NCBI GenBank assembly: GCA_914767715.1
Contig: OU612065.1
Span: 36,518,001 to 36,582,000, forward strand
Length of the DNA: 64,000 bases
From: Membranipora membranacea
Taxonomy: Eukaryota; Bryozoa; Gymnolaemata; Cheilostomatida; Membraniporidae
Reading direction: 5' to 3'
The notes under the pieces are model-generated. The model was given only the letters and a program-made list of their open reading frames with translations. It was not told where the DNA came from and made no database searches. Shown in pieces: positions 49,101-60,092 of this stretch (the first letter of the stretch is position 1; each line of letters starts with the position of its first letter). Both the position numbers and the translations under genes were made by a program.

Positions 49101-52100
49101 TACTGCCTTTTGAAGTCTTTATGGCGATTAGAGAAAAATATCACAGGCTACATAAAATATACCCAATAGTGATTCGGGTACTTGGCATCACTTTTTGATC
49201 AAGATACACTGATATCACGAATTGGTACAGGCTACATAAAATATACCCAATACTGATTCGGGTACACTGATATCACGAATTGGTAATATTCATTAGTTGA
49301 GAGAACATAACAAATAACATGCGAATGAATAAATTCTGGTGAAATTGCCCTCTGTGCCACCCTTCTCCTAATTGTTCAACTGGTTCTACTGATAATAATT
49401 GTTTAAACCCTGTGTTAAGTCTGAAATATTGGCAATTTATAGAGGATTCAACAACAAAAATGATGAATGAGCTCCTTAAAACATCAAATATTGGAATCAT
49501 GAGCAGTTAACAATTCAAGATGACAAATGCTCTGGTGAAACAATAATATGATACATCTGTTTGAGATGTCCTGTTACCTAATACCTAATACAGTGTGACA
49601 TGGCTGCTTGTGAAAATCTGATACATGTTTACCTATTTGTTGGCCGTAGTGCCTTGTAAGTATATCATTGACAAACCTTTGCAGAGGTTTGTCCCTGAAA
49701 TGGTTCCAGGTTCGCCGTGGTCGGTAGTTGATCATAAGCTGCACCAACCAAAAAGCTGATACTTTGCGGCTCCATCGACCACATTTCTGTCCATTTGATT
49801 GGTATATTATTCCTCCAATCTAATACAAGATAATCAAGACTGGTATCTGAACTTATTTCTCTTTTGTAGCATGTCAAAACTGGTAAATTTGGAGACACTT
49901 GATCTCAGAGATAACCCCTCTCTCCTCTCAATCCCTGCTGGTGTCTGTCAACTCAGTAAACTGTACGAAATAGACTGTGGTGATTGTAAAGCACTGACGA
50001 GTCCTCCATATGCTGTCTGTACACAGGGGCTTGCTGCAATGAGAAAATACTTTACAGATCTGGAAGAACATAGGGAGACGAACATAAAGTTTGTTCCAGT
50101 AACTGTTTTTGGTCAAACCATGGCCGGAAAAACCAGTCTTGTTCGGTCAATGCAGAAAAATGAACGTGTTTTGACTTTGCGATGTGACAATAGCAAGCTA
50201 GATGAGGCTACCAAAGTGTTCAAGGTGTGCGAGGCAGAGGTCGATGACAAATACAAATTAGTATTCCATGACTTTGGTGGGCAGGCGATTTATCAGTTTG
50301 CCTACCAATTGTCAGATAGATCCCAGTACATTCCCATGCTCGTCATAGACATTGCTGAATTTGACCGTCTGGTAACTGAACAGGGAGAAGAAGTTGCCTG
50401 TGAAACAGTTTGTTTTCAATGGCTCTCCCACCTCTACCTTGCAAGCCCCAAGGCAGGCCCGCCATTTGTAGTGTTGACCCACTGTGATGTTATCGATAGC
50501 CAAATCTGCGAAACCAGGCTGAGATTGCTGATAGAAGTATCAGAACGCTTACGATCAATATTATTGAAGGAGGAGAAAGCCATGGTACCAGAGAAAAGCC
50601 CAATTTTGATCATGAAAAGTTTCCAGGATACATCCCAGCCCCTTCTCACTCATCACACACCACGCTTCTTTTACAAAGATTCTGCCACTGAAGTAATTTG
50701 TGATCTGAAAACCTTCCTCGTGTCTATTGGATTATCGCTGCTCACAGAAATACCAGGTAGCTGGTATGTTCTGATGGAACTGTGTGCAAACAACAAGCAG
50801 CCATACCTGACGCTGGAAGAGCTGGACAAGCTATTTCCTGGTGACAAAGACCGTGTAATTCTTCAATACCTAAATGAAATAGGAAGAATCAAGTGGTACA
50901 GTAATAGAGAAAACCTATCCAATATAGTGTTCCATCGAATCGAGCTGCTCACACACCTGATCGAGTTGCTCTACGACCATTCCAGAAAGGATACCTGGGA
51001 TCAGCGGATAAAGAGTTTCCAAGCTTTTGAGGATGTGAGTCAGAATGTGAGAATAAACAAAAGGAAATACAACGACATGATTAGATCCTTCCTAGACACT
51101 GGGATCATAAGGGATATTCTGCTACATCATCTAATCAGCCAAGAGTCTGAGGTTAGACCTGAGGTGGCAATAGAAGTATTGAAGGTGTTCCATCTGATCT
51201 GCGGTCCAGTACAGAAGGGTAGTGAGAGTCACTACGTCATCCCATACTTCAGTCCGAGAGTAATCACAGTAGAGGAATCTGGGAAATACATCCCTTTGAA
51301 AGTTGACATTTGTTTCAATGGATTGGCACTTCCAAGCTATGCATATGATCTGCTTACAGCAATATATGTCAACCTCCATATCACACCTTCCAATCACATT
51401 GATGTCGGCTGCAACGGTGCTTGTGTTAGTGAAAGCAACCGCACAATCAAGTATTTATTTCACGACCGTATTGAGAAAACCGTTACACTTATCATACTAT
51501 CACCAACAGAAGAAATACCCACATCCTGGGACAGCCTGCTGAAGACTTTGCAACATTTGGCATCACAGCTAGAAGAAGTGTGGAAGGGAGCTCACTGGGA
51601 GGCAGTGTTTTACTGCTCACACTGTCTGCTTACCAAACAGGAAGACCCAACAACTCAGATCGATCCTGAATGGCAAAATAGAGCAGAGGGACAGTATACA
51701 GGGAAAGAAGTTTGTGTCTGCCAAACAGCTGGAGGTCGATCATCGGTTCCTCATCCATTCCTCTATCCATGTAAGTTCATCTCACAACTTTTGTAATCTA
51801 GATCATCTGTTACTTATGATCACAACCACTAGAATATACTATTTTTGTGCCGATTTCTACTTTAATAACTTATTCTCTTGTAACATATTCATTTATTAGG
51901 TAGCAGCATCACAGAGAGGGGGATACATACTTTAGATGAATATATATCAGGCCTTGAAGCGGAGAAGAGACAACTAGGTCAGTCATTTATATTCCTTATT
52001 ATAACATATCAGTATCATAAACCGGTGATGAACTTTGTTAATGTAAGACGGATCACTCTGTGCATGGTTGACTATTTATACCATTTCCATTTCTTAGTGC

Positions 52101-55100
52101 GCCTTGATGAATGATTGAAATTCAAGATTCTTCTAAAATTAACAATCTTGATAAAAATGAATATGTTTGGCTGAATCAAGTTTTTGAATGGTTATTTAAA
52201 TTTAATGGTTAGTCAACCTGCTACTATCCACAACGCTACAGGTGTTGGAGGCATCTCCAAAGTCTCCGCAAAAGCCTTACAATCCATTATAAGCTTTACA
52301 TCTTCTTTCCAGCTACAGCCTCATCACCATCTACCCCTCCTGATGTACCACCTCCGGCTGATCTACAGACAGCACAGATAGATGAGATTGTGGGTATGGT
52401 GAACTCAGATACAGCATTGATAACCCTGGACCCAACAACAGCCGATCCATCCGGTCCTCACTTTGCTACTCAGGTAAGAGTTGTACACGAGAATATAACA
52501 GTTTGTTGAAACCTATCCCTCACAGAGAAAATAGAAATGAAAATGCATAACACTGGAAGCAGCAAGCCAATCAGATCTTTGAAATTCTGCAGAAGTCAGC
52601 ATACTATATCATTATCTGTACAAGTGTTTATGTAATTTGCAGAGGGTTTACGAAATGTCTGAAACTCGTGGAAGAGCTCTGATTTTATCAAACTCATACA
52701 ACAACACGAGAGAAGGGTCAGCTCAAGATTATATGAATATTAAACAAATGCTTGACAAGTTCGGATTCATTACTGTAGGAGGTCACAAAACCTACACTGC
52801 ACAGGTAATCGATCTGCATTGCTACTCTGTAACATCATATCATGCACAGCTCTTTATCTCCAAACCCATCACCATTCCAAATTGATTTTAGAGTCTCAAT
52901 GTACCATATTTGTCCTCTCTAAATTTAACACACACAACATATATATTTTATATTTAGAACTGTTTTGAATCAGTATTGGCGTCATTGATAATTTATAGGG
53001 ACAAGGTTATTCAAGTAATTAGGTATTTGAAAGCTGATTGATCTCAATTTATGCGACACAATCACTGAAAAGTTCTTAAAAATTTGGCAACAAAACAGGC
53101 AGACATCAATATAAATAACCATCCGAAATCATAATTTTTTTCCCAACCTACGCCCCACGATCTATCTCAAAAGCGGCGTTCAGGAAAGGCAGTTTATGAT
53201 TGATGGTTGAGGTTTATGATTTATGATTTCCTTATATACCGCTGTCAATATTGAAATTCACTGTTGCAATAAAATCCTATGATCTTGAAGTGTGATGAGT
53301 CAACACATGGAATTCCATTCAATTACATAGAAAAGAGAGTTTTCTGAGCTCGAATTGGAGTTGTCCTCTCTCAATTTGGGTACTGTACCGTCTGCTTTGT
53401 ATTATATCTCTACAGCTTTAGAATCATTAAAAACCTAGAATGGCATGCTTTTTCAAATCATTAAGGGTTTAAGAGCTGATAAATCTCGGGTTCAGTGACA
53501 AAAACTGCGAATAATTCCAGAGAATTTGTCAACAAAATGAGCAGAAATTGATATAAACAGACAGTCAATACCAAAAAGAATTTCCCAAGCCATGTCCCCA
53601 TGAAATTTCAATGGGGAAGATGCTGATTCAGAAAGATTTTTTTCTCTTTGATTAGGTTTTTTAAAGATATTCCCATTTCTGCTCCCATTTATGCTGCATG
53701 GGGAGAACACGACTCGGAAAATAGGCTCAGATTCGAGCTGGTAAACTGTCTACTGCATTACATCATTTCAACCACTCTCTCACTCCCACCCCCCCCCCCC
53801 CCACACTCACTCACTCTTTCTATTACCGTTTGTTTAGAGGATCGTCGCGGATATCAATTCAGAAACACAGCTCACAGATGGAGACACAGGGGAATCATTA
53901 CATAAACATCTCAACTCATTTGTGCTAGTCATTACAAGTCACGGTCTTGAAGGGTCTGTATCTGGTTATGATGGTAAACATCTCAAAATCACAGAAATAT
54001 TGGGACTTCTCTCACCCAAGAACTTTCCTGCTATGAAAGGGAAGCCCAAGCTTGTGATTATACAGGCTTGCGCTGGTAGTAAGTATATTTATTTGATATT
54101 AGTTTTACCATTTTGATATATTTCTGATAAAATCAACAAAGAGACTAACTTGTTTTTAGATGTGTGAGGGGCGAAAACACACGACCCTCGTATTGAACGT
54201 CAATTACAAGAGCAATAGGTTCCGTCCTGCACACTTCTTGTGTTTACTATATGAACGTATGATTTAAGTACTAATATTATTATAGTTGTTTTATAGTTGT
54301 TCTCTATGGTGTAATAGTATAACTGTGCAATGGTATAATAATGTAATGGTTAGCACTTCTAAACAAAGGACTTGAATGCAACTTTGCAAATGTTACTCCT
54401 TGCTAATAGTACGGGACACCCCTTGCTCATAGCTCAAACAAATTAAATATCAATTAGATCTATAAACCAGACAAGATTAGCCAAGTTACAATTAAACAAG
54501 GAGTAACAGGAGTAACAGTCCCCTGTTACTCCTTGCTATTAGAGATTATGAATGCTACTATTTATGAATAACAGTAGAGAGTGAAAATCCAGTATTAATA
54601 TGGCTGGACTAAAGCGCGAAATATAACAAGCGCAAAGATTAACAGTATAGCTAGCCACGACACTTACCACGAAAATGCCAATAGAATTGCTTCTCTCAGA
54701 AATCAGATTCAAGATATATTTGATCCGCCGCGGGAAGGTTGCAAGTGGCTGTTTTGCAATATCAAATGGACCCTCAACAACGTTTTCGACGATCAGTCGA
54801 AAGAACCAAGGACTTTTTTTTGCCTTGAACTGGAGCTTTATCAATAATTAATTGGAAGGGTTTCAACCTCGAATATTGCCTTGAAATAAAAATTAAGATT
54901 TTTCAACAATGTGATAAACTTACCTCGCCATCAAATGAAGGTCTGCTCCTTGCTCCCTTCAGCCGGAATTCGATATACGTGATTTGAACTAGTTCAATAA
55001 TTTCACCAAGTTGTTGGTTTATGTTCTTTCTTTATTTTGTGATTCAAATTAATTCAATAATTTCAACAAGTAGTTTGTTTGTGCTCTATCTTCATTGCAG

Positions 55101-58100
55101 GTCTCAGTTTGAAAATTAGTATTCTATCAGAGAGAATCAAAAGTGTACTACTCCTTAGCTATCCCTAAGATGAGCTGCCGCTTGCGTTTTCTGCAGTTCT
55201 TTATAAAGTCATATTATTTGTTGAGTTATTCTTTCTTCAGCAAGCATCACTTGACAATCAAATACTTGGATAACTGAAAATCTAAAAATTCTGAAAATCT
55301 AAAATAATCTCATCTAGTAAATTATAAAATTATTGTCGGTTGAAAGTAGAAATAAAGATCTAAAATTATGAAAATCTAAAATAATCTCATCTAATAAATT
55401 ATAAAAGTATTGTCAGTTGAAAGTAGTAACAAAAATCTAAAATTATTAAAGTAGTAAACATTGATTATATATAATGATTTCATAAAAATGTACGCGTTAA
55501 CAATTATTTCCATTTAATAAAATGTAGGCTTCTATTCCGAATGATTGTACTAGATGTGATAATTATAATAATTTATGTGTCTATAGTGAGGTGTAGTGTG
55601 GTGTATTGTATTGTAGCGTAGTGTGGTGTATTGTAGCGTAGTGTGGTGTATTGTTGCGTTGCGCAGCGGACAATATCGTTTTCGTCATCGTCGCCTCTCC
55701 TTCGTTTCTAGAAAAAGATAATCATATTCCGATTACCATGTGGAGCCGCACTGGATATTATATTGTTCAGGGGTTATGATTGCTATTTTTTGGTTATCAG
55801 TTTTACACATGGTGTTGATGCCATTTTGCATACTTACAGATGCCATACTTATATTTTCATTACACCTCATCATCACTGATAAGCCACACCTTTACTATAG
55901 ACTATAGACTATAGACATGTTATTGGGCATAGCGGAAAATACTCTTTAGTATTATTAACCTCGATAAACTGTTGAAGCCTATGAAAATAGATGATCAGGT
56001 CGAACTTATTTAATTCATCCTGATTTGTCACTTGGTAGGTAGAAGAGAAATGTTTCTCACAGATACGCCCTCGCCTCAAGTAACGCTCAATCAAAGTCCA
56101 CCTACAGTAGAGACCCTCAATCAGCCTTCTGTCTCATGTGATGAGAACAATGATGAGGAAAGTGCTGACCACATCGATGAATCACCTACTGCTGTCGCTC
56201 ATGATATCTCTACAGCTGACTTTATTATCATGCAGTCAAGCTTTGATTGTAAGTTTCCAGAGAGTTGTATATGTTAGGTAAATTCGCGCCCGTGGTATCT
56301 ATATTAAATAATCAATAGAAATCCCATTTTCATGGGGAAATCCAACTTGAATTCAAGTTGTCTCCCTATTACCAATCAGGAGATAATTCTAAGTTTCATA
56401 GATACCAAGGGCGCGAATTTACCTATTATTACCATGTTCAATAAGAGATTGATTTAGTAAGCAATTCCTGGCCAGTCACCAAGTTTAATCCAAGGTTTCA
56501 TTCTGTAGGGTATTCCACTACATAGCATAGGTAGAATAATATACACAAATGAAAAAGAGTCAGATCAAAGATCTTACTATGTGATAGATCAGCAAAGATA
56601 ACACAATCATGACATGTCATGCAGTAAGAAATCAATACGTTGTGTATGTGTTAAACTGACAATCTGACATAATTGACAAAACTGACAATCTGAAACTTCA
56701 TTTAAATTTTTCAGCGTTTATGTCATTTCGGAGATTTGCAGTCGGTTCAGTATTTATTCGTAGCCTGGTATCAACATTCTATAGATACGCTGCTACACAT
56801 CACCTTGAGGAACTGGCAGCAATTGTAAGTTTTAGAGAATAGACACTACTGCTATGTTTATTATACCCAATGCATTGGAGAAGTTTTGCACAAGACAAAT
56901 AGTGTTTAATACACTCTTTGTCTGATTACGTTAACTCTTTGGTTTCGTCAAGAATGTTAAATTGCCATGCCCAAGTTTCTGAACATGCCCCACAAGTGAA
57001 ATATCTCCCTTTAGGTGAACTCTGCTTGAGCTATGATATACGGTGTGTTCGCATAACACATAAATATACCGTAACTCAATGACATTTAGAAATCCATTTT
57101 TATCCTCAATAGTATTTCAGTTCAGTATTTCACATTGAGATACCGTTCTTGCTAGTATCAAACTCTTCAATTTATCCAAGAAGAGTCATGTACTGGCTGG
57201 CTGACATCCCAGGCATTTGGTCCCATAAACTAAGCATGAAGTTTGTTCCTAAACAACTAAATCAACGCTTAATAACGCCAAAAAATTTTCAAGCATATAA
57301 CAAGTTGGTTGATTTCAGGTCTCAAAACCTTTTTTTAGGAAAAGACCAGTACTAGTTCGTACCTCACACTTATATATAAGTGGTTATTTACCCACTCCTA
57401 CAACTATGATTGAATTAACAGGTCAGAGAGGTAGTGGCTAAGGCTGGGACTAAAAGAACAGAATATCTACTGAGGACCCGGACGAATCCAAGGAGCATTG
57501 TGAAGGCTCATCGTGCCTCAATGCCGCAGACTAGGTGTACTTTCCTGGGTAATAAGTTCTATCTGCAGCCTGGTATCAATATGAGAACAGAGGACCACCC
57601 AGAATCCCTGAGACATCCTGTGCTACCCAATCCTACTGCTACGAGGATTAAAGAACTACCAGGTAAATACAAACAGCTGCATCATAGAGGAGAATCTGAT
57701 GATGTTCAGGCATGAAATCCTCACCCCTGGTTTCCTGGTCTACTGGCGATTCAGAAAACTCTTCTCATGTCCTCATGCCCCCCAAATCAATTATTCTCCT
57801 TGCGTTGTAACTATTGTCCCTTCATTCCACTAAATTTGGTCAACTTCTGGGGAAATACGTCCAAAATTAGAGCATATTTTATCAGTATAGTATGGCATAG
57901 TTGAATTATTAAATATAAGATTCTTGTAAATCATCACAAATTGATGTAGTTTGTAAGGAGATGGCTTCTTTTTCTTGGCAAGGGTCTAGCCGTTGTTAAT
58001 TGCACTGACCTGATTTAGGGTATTGGACGTCTACAGCTTCTCTGTACGCCAAAATTGTAAACTAATGTTAACTGAACTAAAACATGATTCGAAACTGTAA

Positions 58101-59095
58101 GTTGAACAACAACAAAATCACCTCGGCTCCAATAAACAACAACATATTGCTTGGCACTGTGTTTTGGTGTTTAAAACTGGAGATGTACATACACTAATTA
58201 TATAGGTAAAAAAAGCTTCAGAGAACTCTTTTCAGAGTCCTAAGTACTCCAAAACAGAGCTATATAGGGCATTTCCCATACATCAAAATAAGCTATTAAT
58301 TCCATATCCTAAACACACAGAATTAAATTCTTTTCTTAGAATGGAAATAGTATCATAACATCATGCAGTTAGAACACTTAACACAGGGGCTCATCTGAAA
58401 TTGATCTGATTGGCTGTCCCTACTAGCATGAATTATATAGCCTGGGAAATCAACTTCTTTACAAAACTGCAGACAGTATTAAAATGCCTTCAACGCATTC
58501 TGCGCATGCTCAGCTCTGGGCATGAGCTGATCTCTGCAAAATTGAGTCTCGGAATTCTGAAGCCATCTGATTGGCTACCTGCTCTAGTGACATACTCCCC
58601 AAAGCGTGCGGATTTGTTATTAATAGTTATCCTCTCTTGTCATTATTAGCTGATTTTGATTGACAGTTTATGCAGGGGATATCACATTTCCCCTTTCCAA
58701 AGTTGCAATCAGAACCCAAACTAAACTCATTGTTCTTGCACATGCGCAAATTCAAGTCACGCCTGATGCATACTTAGCCTTACGACAACTGCTTTGTGGT
58801 AATGATAGCCTAGTTTATCAGTGATCTACATGCTCAGTCAGATCACGAGAGTCAGTATGCCTTCAACGTCGATGATTTGGGCTTTTCCAGAATGCTACTA
58901 GGGACTGGCTATTTTTGCAAGCCCATTGTTTGGCAAAAGAAAGCTAATGATGCTATTCCAGATATGGAATTCAATGCCTAAACAATATATACCATCTGAT
59001 TTCTTTCTTTAGACAAGATACAATCAGTCACAACGGGAGGGAAGGTGGAGACAACGACTTATTACCAGTGGTTAGTTGAGAAGAACACACAATGA
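34115..59095 (+). CDS. LRR-Roc-COR-caspase fusion protein
   Basis: Predicted cytosolic sensor with a GTPase switch and a cysteine-protease output. Exons: 34115-34229, 35149-35377, 41144-41284, 42911-43051, 44868-45008, 46592-46732, 49870-51770, 51900-51977, 52313-52473, 52643-52804, 53838-54078, 56039-56248, 56715-56824, 57422-57662, 59013-59095. Every phase matches, giving 1364 residues. Domains: basic N-terminus (KRRR), LRRs about 60-345, Roc about 375-560 (P-loop GQTMAGKTS at 384, switch DFGGQ at 437, THCD at 505), COR to about 900 ending in a Cys pair (CSHC...CVC), Pro-rich linker, caspase about 1017-1330. In the caspase, SHG gives His1105, QACAG gives Cys1148, a linker contains DHIDE, and p10 has MSFRRFAVGSVFIRSL. 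If the donor at 57663 is unused, the protein ends at 57715 instead. Each domain is known separately; their function together is inferred. Confidence 0.8.
35378..36338. other. intron segment: SINEs, foldback and start of tandem unit
   Basis: Partial SINE at 35398-35485 (minus). A foldback has arms at about 35574-35678 and 35850-35985 (GGGTTATTGGCCTTACATGG) and holds a full family-1 SINE in its loop at 35690-35835. From about 36130 the sequence (ATCATTACTATCAAT repeats, then GGTGGCTGCTCCATTG) matches 43615-43806 in a downstream tandem unit. Confidence 0.65.
36408..36784. mobile_element. piggyBac-like MITE nested in the P-like element
   Basis: Ends AGGGCAACTAAGGTTTC and GAAACCTTGGTTGCCCT, flanked by TTAA at 36404-36407 and 36785-36788. 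It interrupts the left inverted repeat of the surrounding element; the right repeat continues without it. TTAA duplication is typical of piggyBac-type insertion. It is 377 bp and has no coding region. Confidence 0.75.
37772..38799 (+). CDS. THAP-domain protein encoded within the P-like element
   Basis: Two exons, 37772-37903 and 38425-38799, join in phase 0 for 168 residues. Exon 1 encodes a low-complexity head with imperfect 10-residue repeats (ASSSQDDNLA). Exon 2 gives a full THAP zinc finger: CAAYGC (C-x4-C), 43 residues, then CSEH (C-x2-H), with FPRN, W and the closing AIPTIF motif. THAP domains bind DNA and serve as the end-binding domain of P transposase. About 45 residues follow before the TGA. 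There is no coiled coil or catalytic part, so it may act as a DNA-binding regulator or repressor of P-like ends, comparable to short P-element repressors (inference). It lies wholly between the element's inverted repeats. Confidence 0.8.
38820..39299. repeat. diverged tandem repeats beside the right TIR
   Basis: Blocks with CAGCAATCGCTGATAGTG and AGTAGTGTAAGAAGTGGTTA recur three times at about 150-200 bp spacing (about 38830, 39040, 39215; and 38968, 39143, 39278). They sit subterminally, where transposase or repressor binding sites would be expected. Confidence 0.55.
40140..40300 (+). mobile_element. LINE reverse-transcriptase tail in array unit (repeated)
   Basis: Reads LTPINANIISLPLHLRSKEK and then FSSFKTLLFNHI with a stop, like the end of non-LTR reverse transcriptases. 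Copies occur at 43862-44020 and 45580-45740. Confidence 0.5.
41144..41284 (+). repeat. LRR exon cassette 1
   Basis: 141 bp, phase 2 in and out, two LRRs. Variable positions read VYISVNED and LYVSACG around the constant SLPDWIGELTSLK. CAG acceptor and GTATGT donor. Confidence 0.85.
41649..41875 (+). mobile_element. LINE reverse-transcriptase fragment
   Basis: LNGVEIDCCDNVKYLGVLLD followed by NKLRFKNHVNNVV matches the conserved KYLGVxxDxxLxFxxH block of non-LTR reverse transcriptases. Further copies are at 47110-47265 and 48760-48975. Confidence 0.65.
41945..42105. repeat. foldback in intron
   Basis: AAAAGGGAAAGTGATGAAAA is mirrored by TGATGACTTTCCCTTTT about 120 bp on. A related half lies at 48275-48370. 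Confidence 0.6.
42911..43051 (+). repeat. LRR exon cassette 2
   Basis: 141 bp, phase 2 in and out. Variable positions read VNISENRN and LDVVRCG; the scaffold is identical to cassette 1. Confidence 0.85.
43799..43806. other. empty target site corresponding to the P-like insertion
   Basis: A single CTTGTGTC lies between sequences that match both outer flanks of the 36339-40077 element (left GGTGGCTGCTCCATTGTTAC, right GTTCATTCTGTGACATGATC). Confidence 0.85.
44868..45008 (+). repeat. LRR exon cassette 3
   Basis: 141 bp, phase 2 in and out. Variable positions read VNISANED and IDVVRCG. Its donor is GTACAT where the other three have GTATGT, which may weaken splicing. Confidence 0.85.
46592..46732 (+). 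repeat. LRR exon cassette 4
   Basis: 141 bp, phase 2 in and out. Most diverged cassette: variable positions read MNISWNTE and LYASECG. The scaffold SLPDWIGELTSLK is kept. Confidence 0.85.
47110..49869. other. intron with LINE fragments and MITEs
   Basis: LINE reverse-transcriptase fragments at 47110-47265 and 48760-48975, the CTGGGACTTACATG palindrome at 47365-47475, a foldback half at 48000-48370, and a short direct repeat (GGCTACATAAAATATACCCA) at 49145 and 49230. No coding exon seen. Confidence 0.6.
47365..47475. mobile_element. palindromic MITE inserted in a LINE fragment
   Basis: Arms CTGGGACTTACATGCCTTA / TAAGGCATGTAAGTCC with GGTTGATACTGGACATTGG in the loop. Same family as 22380-22510. 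Confidence 0.75.
52805..53837. other. intron within the caspase p20 region
   Basis: No exon seen. Two imperfectly repeated stretches (GAGCTGATAAATCTC/AAGCTGATTGATCTC contexts near 53030 and 53470) and a 12-C run at 53790 near the acceptor. Confidence 0.5.
54079..56038. other. intron between QACAG exon and p20/p10 linker exon
   Basis: AT-rich. A repeated pair (ATAATCTCATCTAGTAAATT) lies near 55305 and 55385, and a GTAGTGTGGTGTATTGTA minisatellite at about 55590-55660. No exon seen. Confidence 0.5.
55585..55665. repeat. minisatellite
   Basis: GTAGTGTGGTGTATTGTA recurs three to four times with a unit of about 22-27 bp. Confidence 0.7.
56277..56423. mobile_element. mariner-like MITE in caspase-gene intron
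   Basis: TIRs GGTAAATTCGCGCCC...GGTATCTAT and the reverse complement, flanked by TA at 56275-56276 and 56424-56425. 147 bp, starting 29 bp after the exon end at 56248. Confidence 0.7.
57663..59012. other. last intron (or 3' UTR) of the LRR-Roc-caspase gene
   Basis: If the donor at 57663 is skipped, the frame ends at 57715 and this becomes 3' UTR. No other coding signal was found. Confidence 0.5.
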
Positions 59096-60092
59096 GATCC
59101 TCCTTCCTCTCGTCACCTGACGGCTCTGCACCTACTTATAAACACCTTTCATATCATGATGCTGATGATAATCTGAGTGTATTTGATCAGATACAAACTA
59201 ATATGGAGGTGAAGTGATCAATTAACAGCCATTTGCGTTAAATATTCGATCTGTGCTTCTTAATTGATTTTCTCAGCCATTTTAAATGTATGAACAACAC
59301 AGATTTGACTCACCATTGCACACAGAAGAATGGACTGGCCAATGAGACTTCAGTTTTATTTTAGGATTCTGGGGCAAGTTTGCACCATAATTCATCCGTT
59401 GTAATTATGTAGAATATGTGAGGTTGTGTGTTATTTTCTTTTAATTTTGAAGAAGAGTTCCTTTTCACAGCGCATTTTTCATCGTGTATATACTGAATTT
59501 TATTATTATAATTTTCCTACAGAACAGTTCATAACTGGGAAATGATGTAACAATTAAATATCAGGAAATTTTTAGCAGGCTTGAGATTGCGGATAACAAT
59601 ATTCTTAGTCAAATGTTACCATAAGGAATTCTCCATCCTAAAATCTGGAAACTGAATTGAGTTGAATTGGGTTAGCTTTATTAACTGTTGACTGATCTGC
59701 ATTGTGATCATTTATACTAAATGACTTGTTGTAGTAAGTGGTTTGCGATATATGTCCATTTTATTGATATAATATGACATGATAATATTAATTTATCTAC
59801 CCTTATGTTTAGTAAATATTAAGTTACAACAAAAAATCACTGTACAGTAGCTAAATGCGCAAAGAAAGTCCAAGTGTTTATTAAATATTGGAGCAATGAG
59901 ACAACAAACATTACTAATATGCCTTCCTAGACAGTAAACATAAATACCAGAATTACGATAAAGAGTTACAGGGATTAGACTGTATCAGTCTGATCAGACT
60001 GATACAGTCTGATACAAAATTTGGTGACATATTCATCCGAGACACTAAGAATTGAGTATAAATTGCTTTTATCCTGCAGGGTCAGCCCTATC
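59096..60092. other. tail-to-tail intergenic region
   Basis: Lies between the stops of the plus-strand caspase gene and minus-strand copy B. It contains a perfect 28-bp palindrome, CTGTATCAGTCTGATCAGAC..., at about 59981-60008. No gene seen. Confidence 0.6.
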
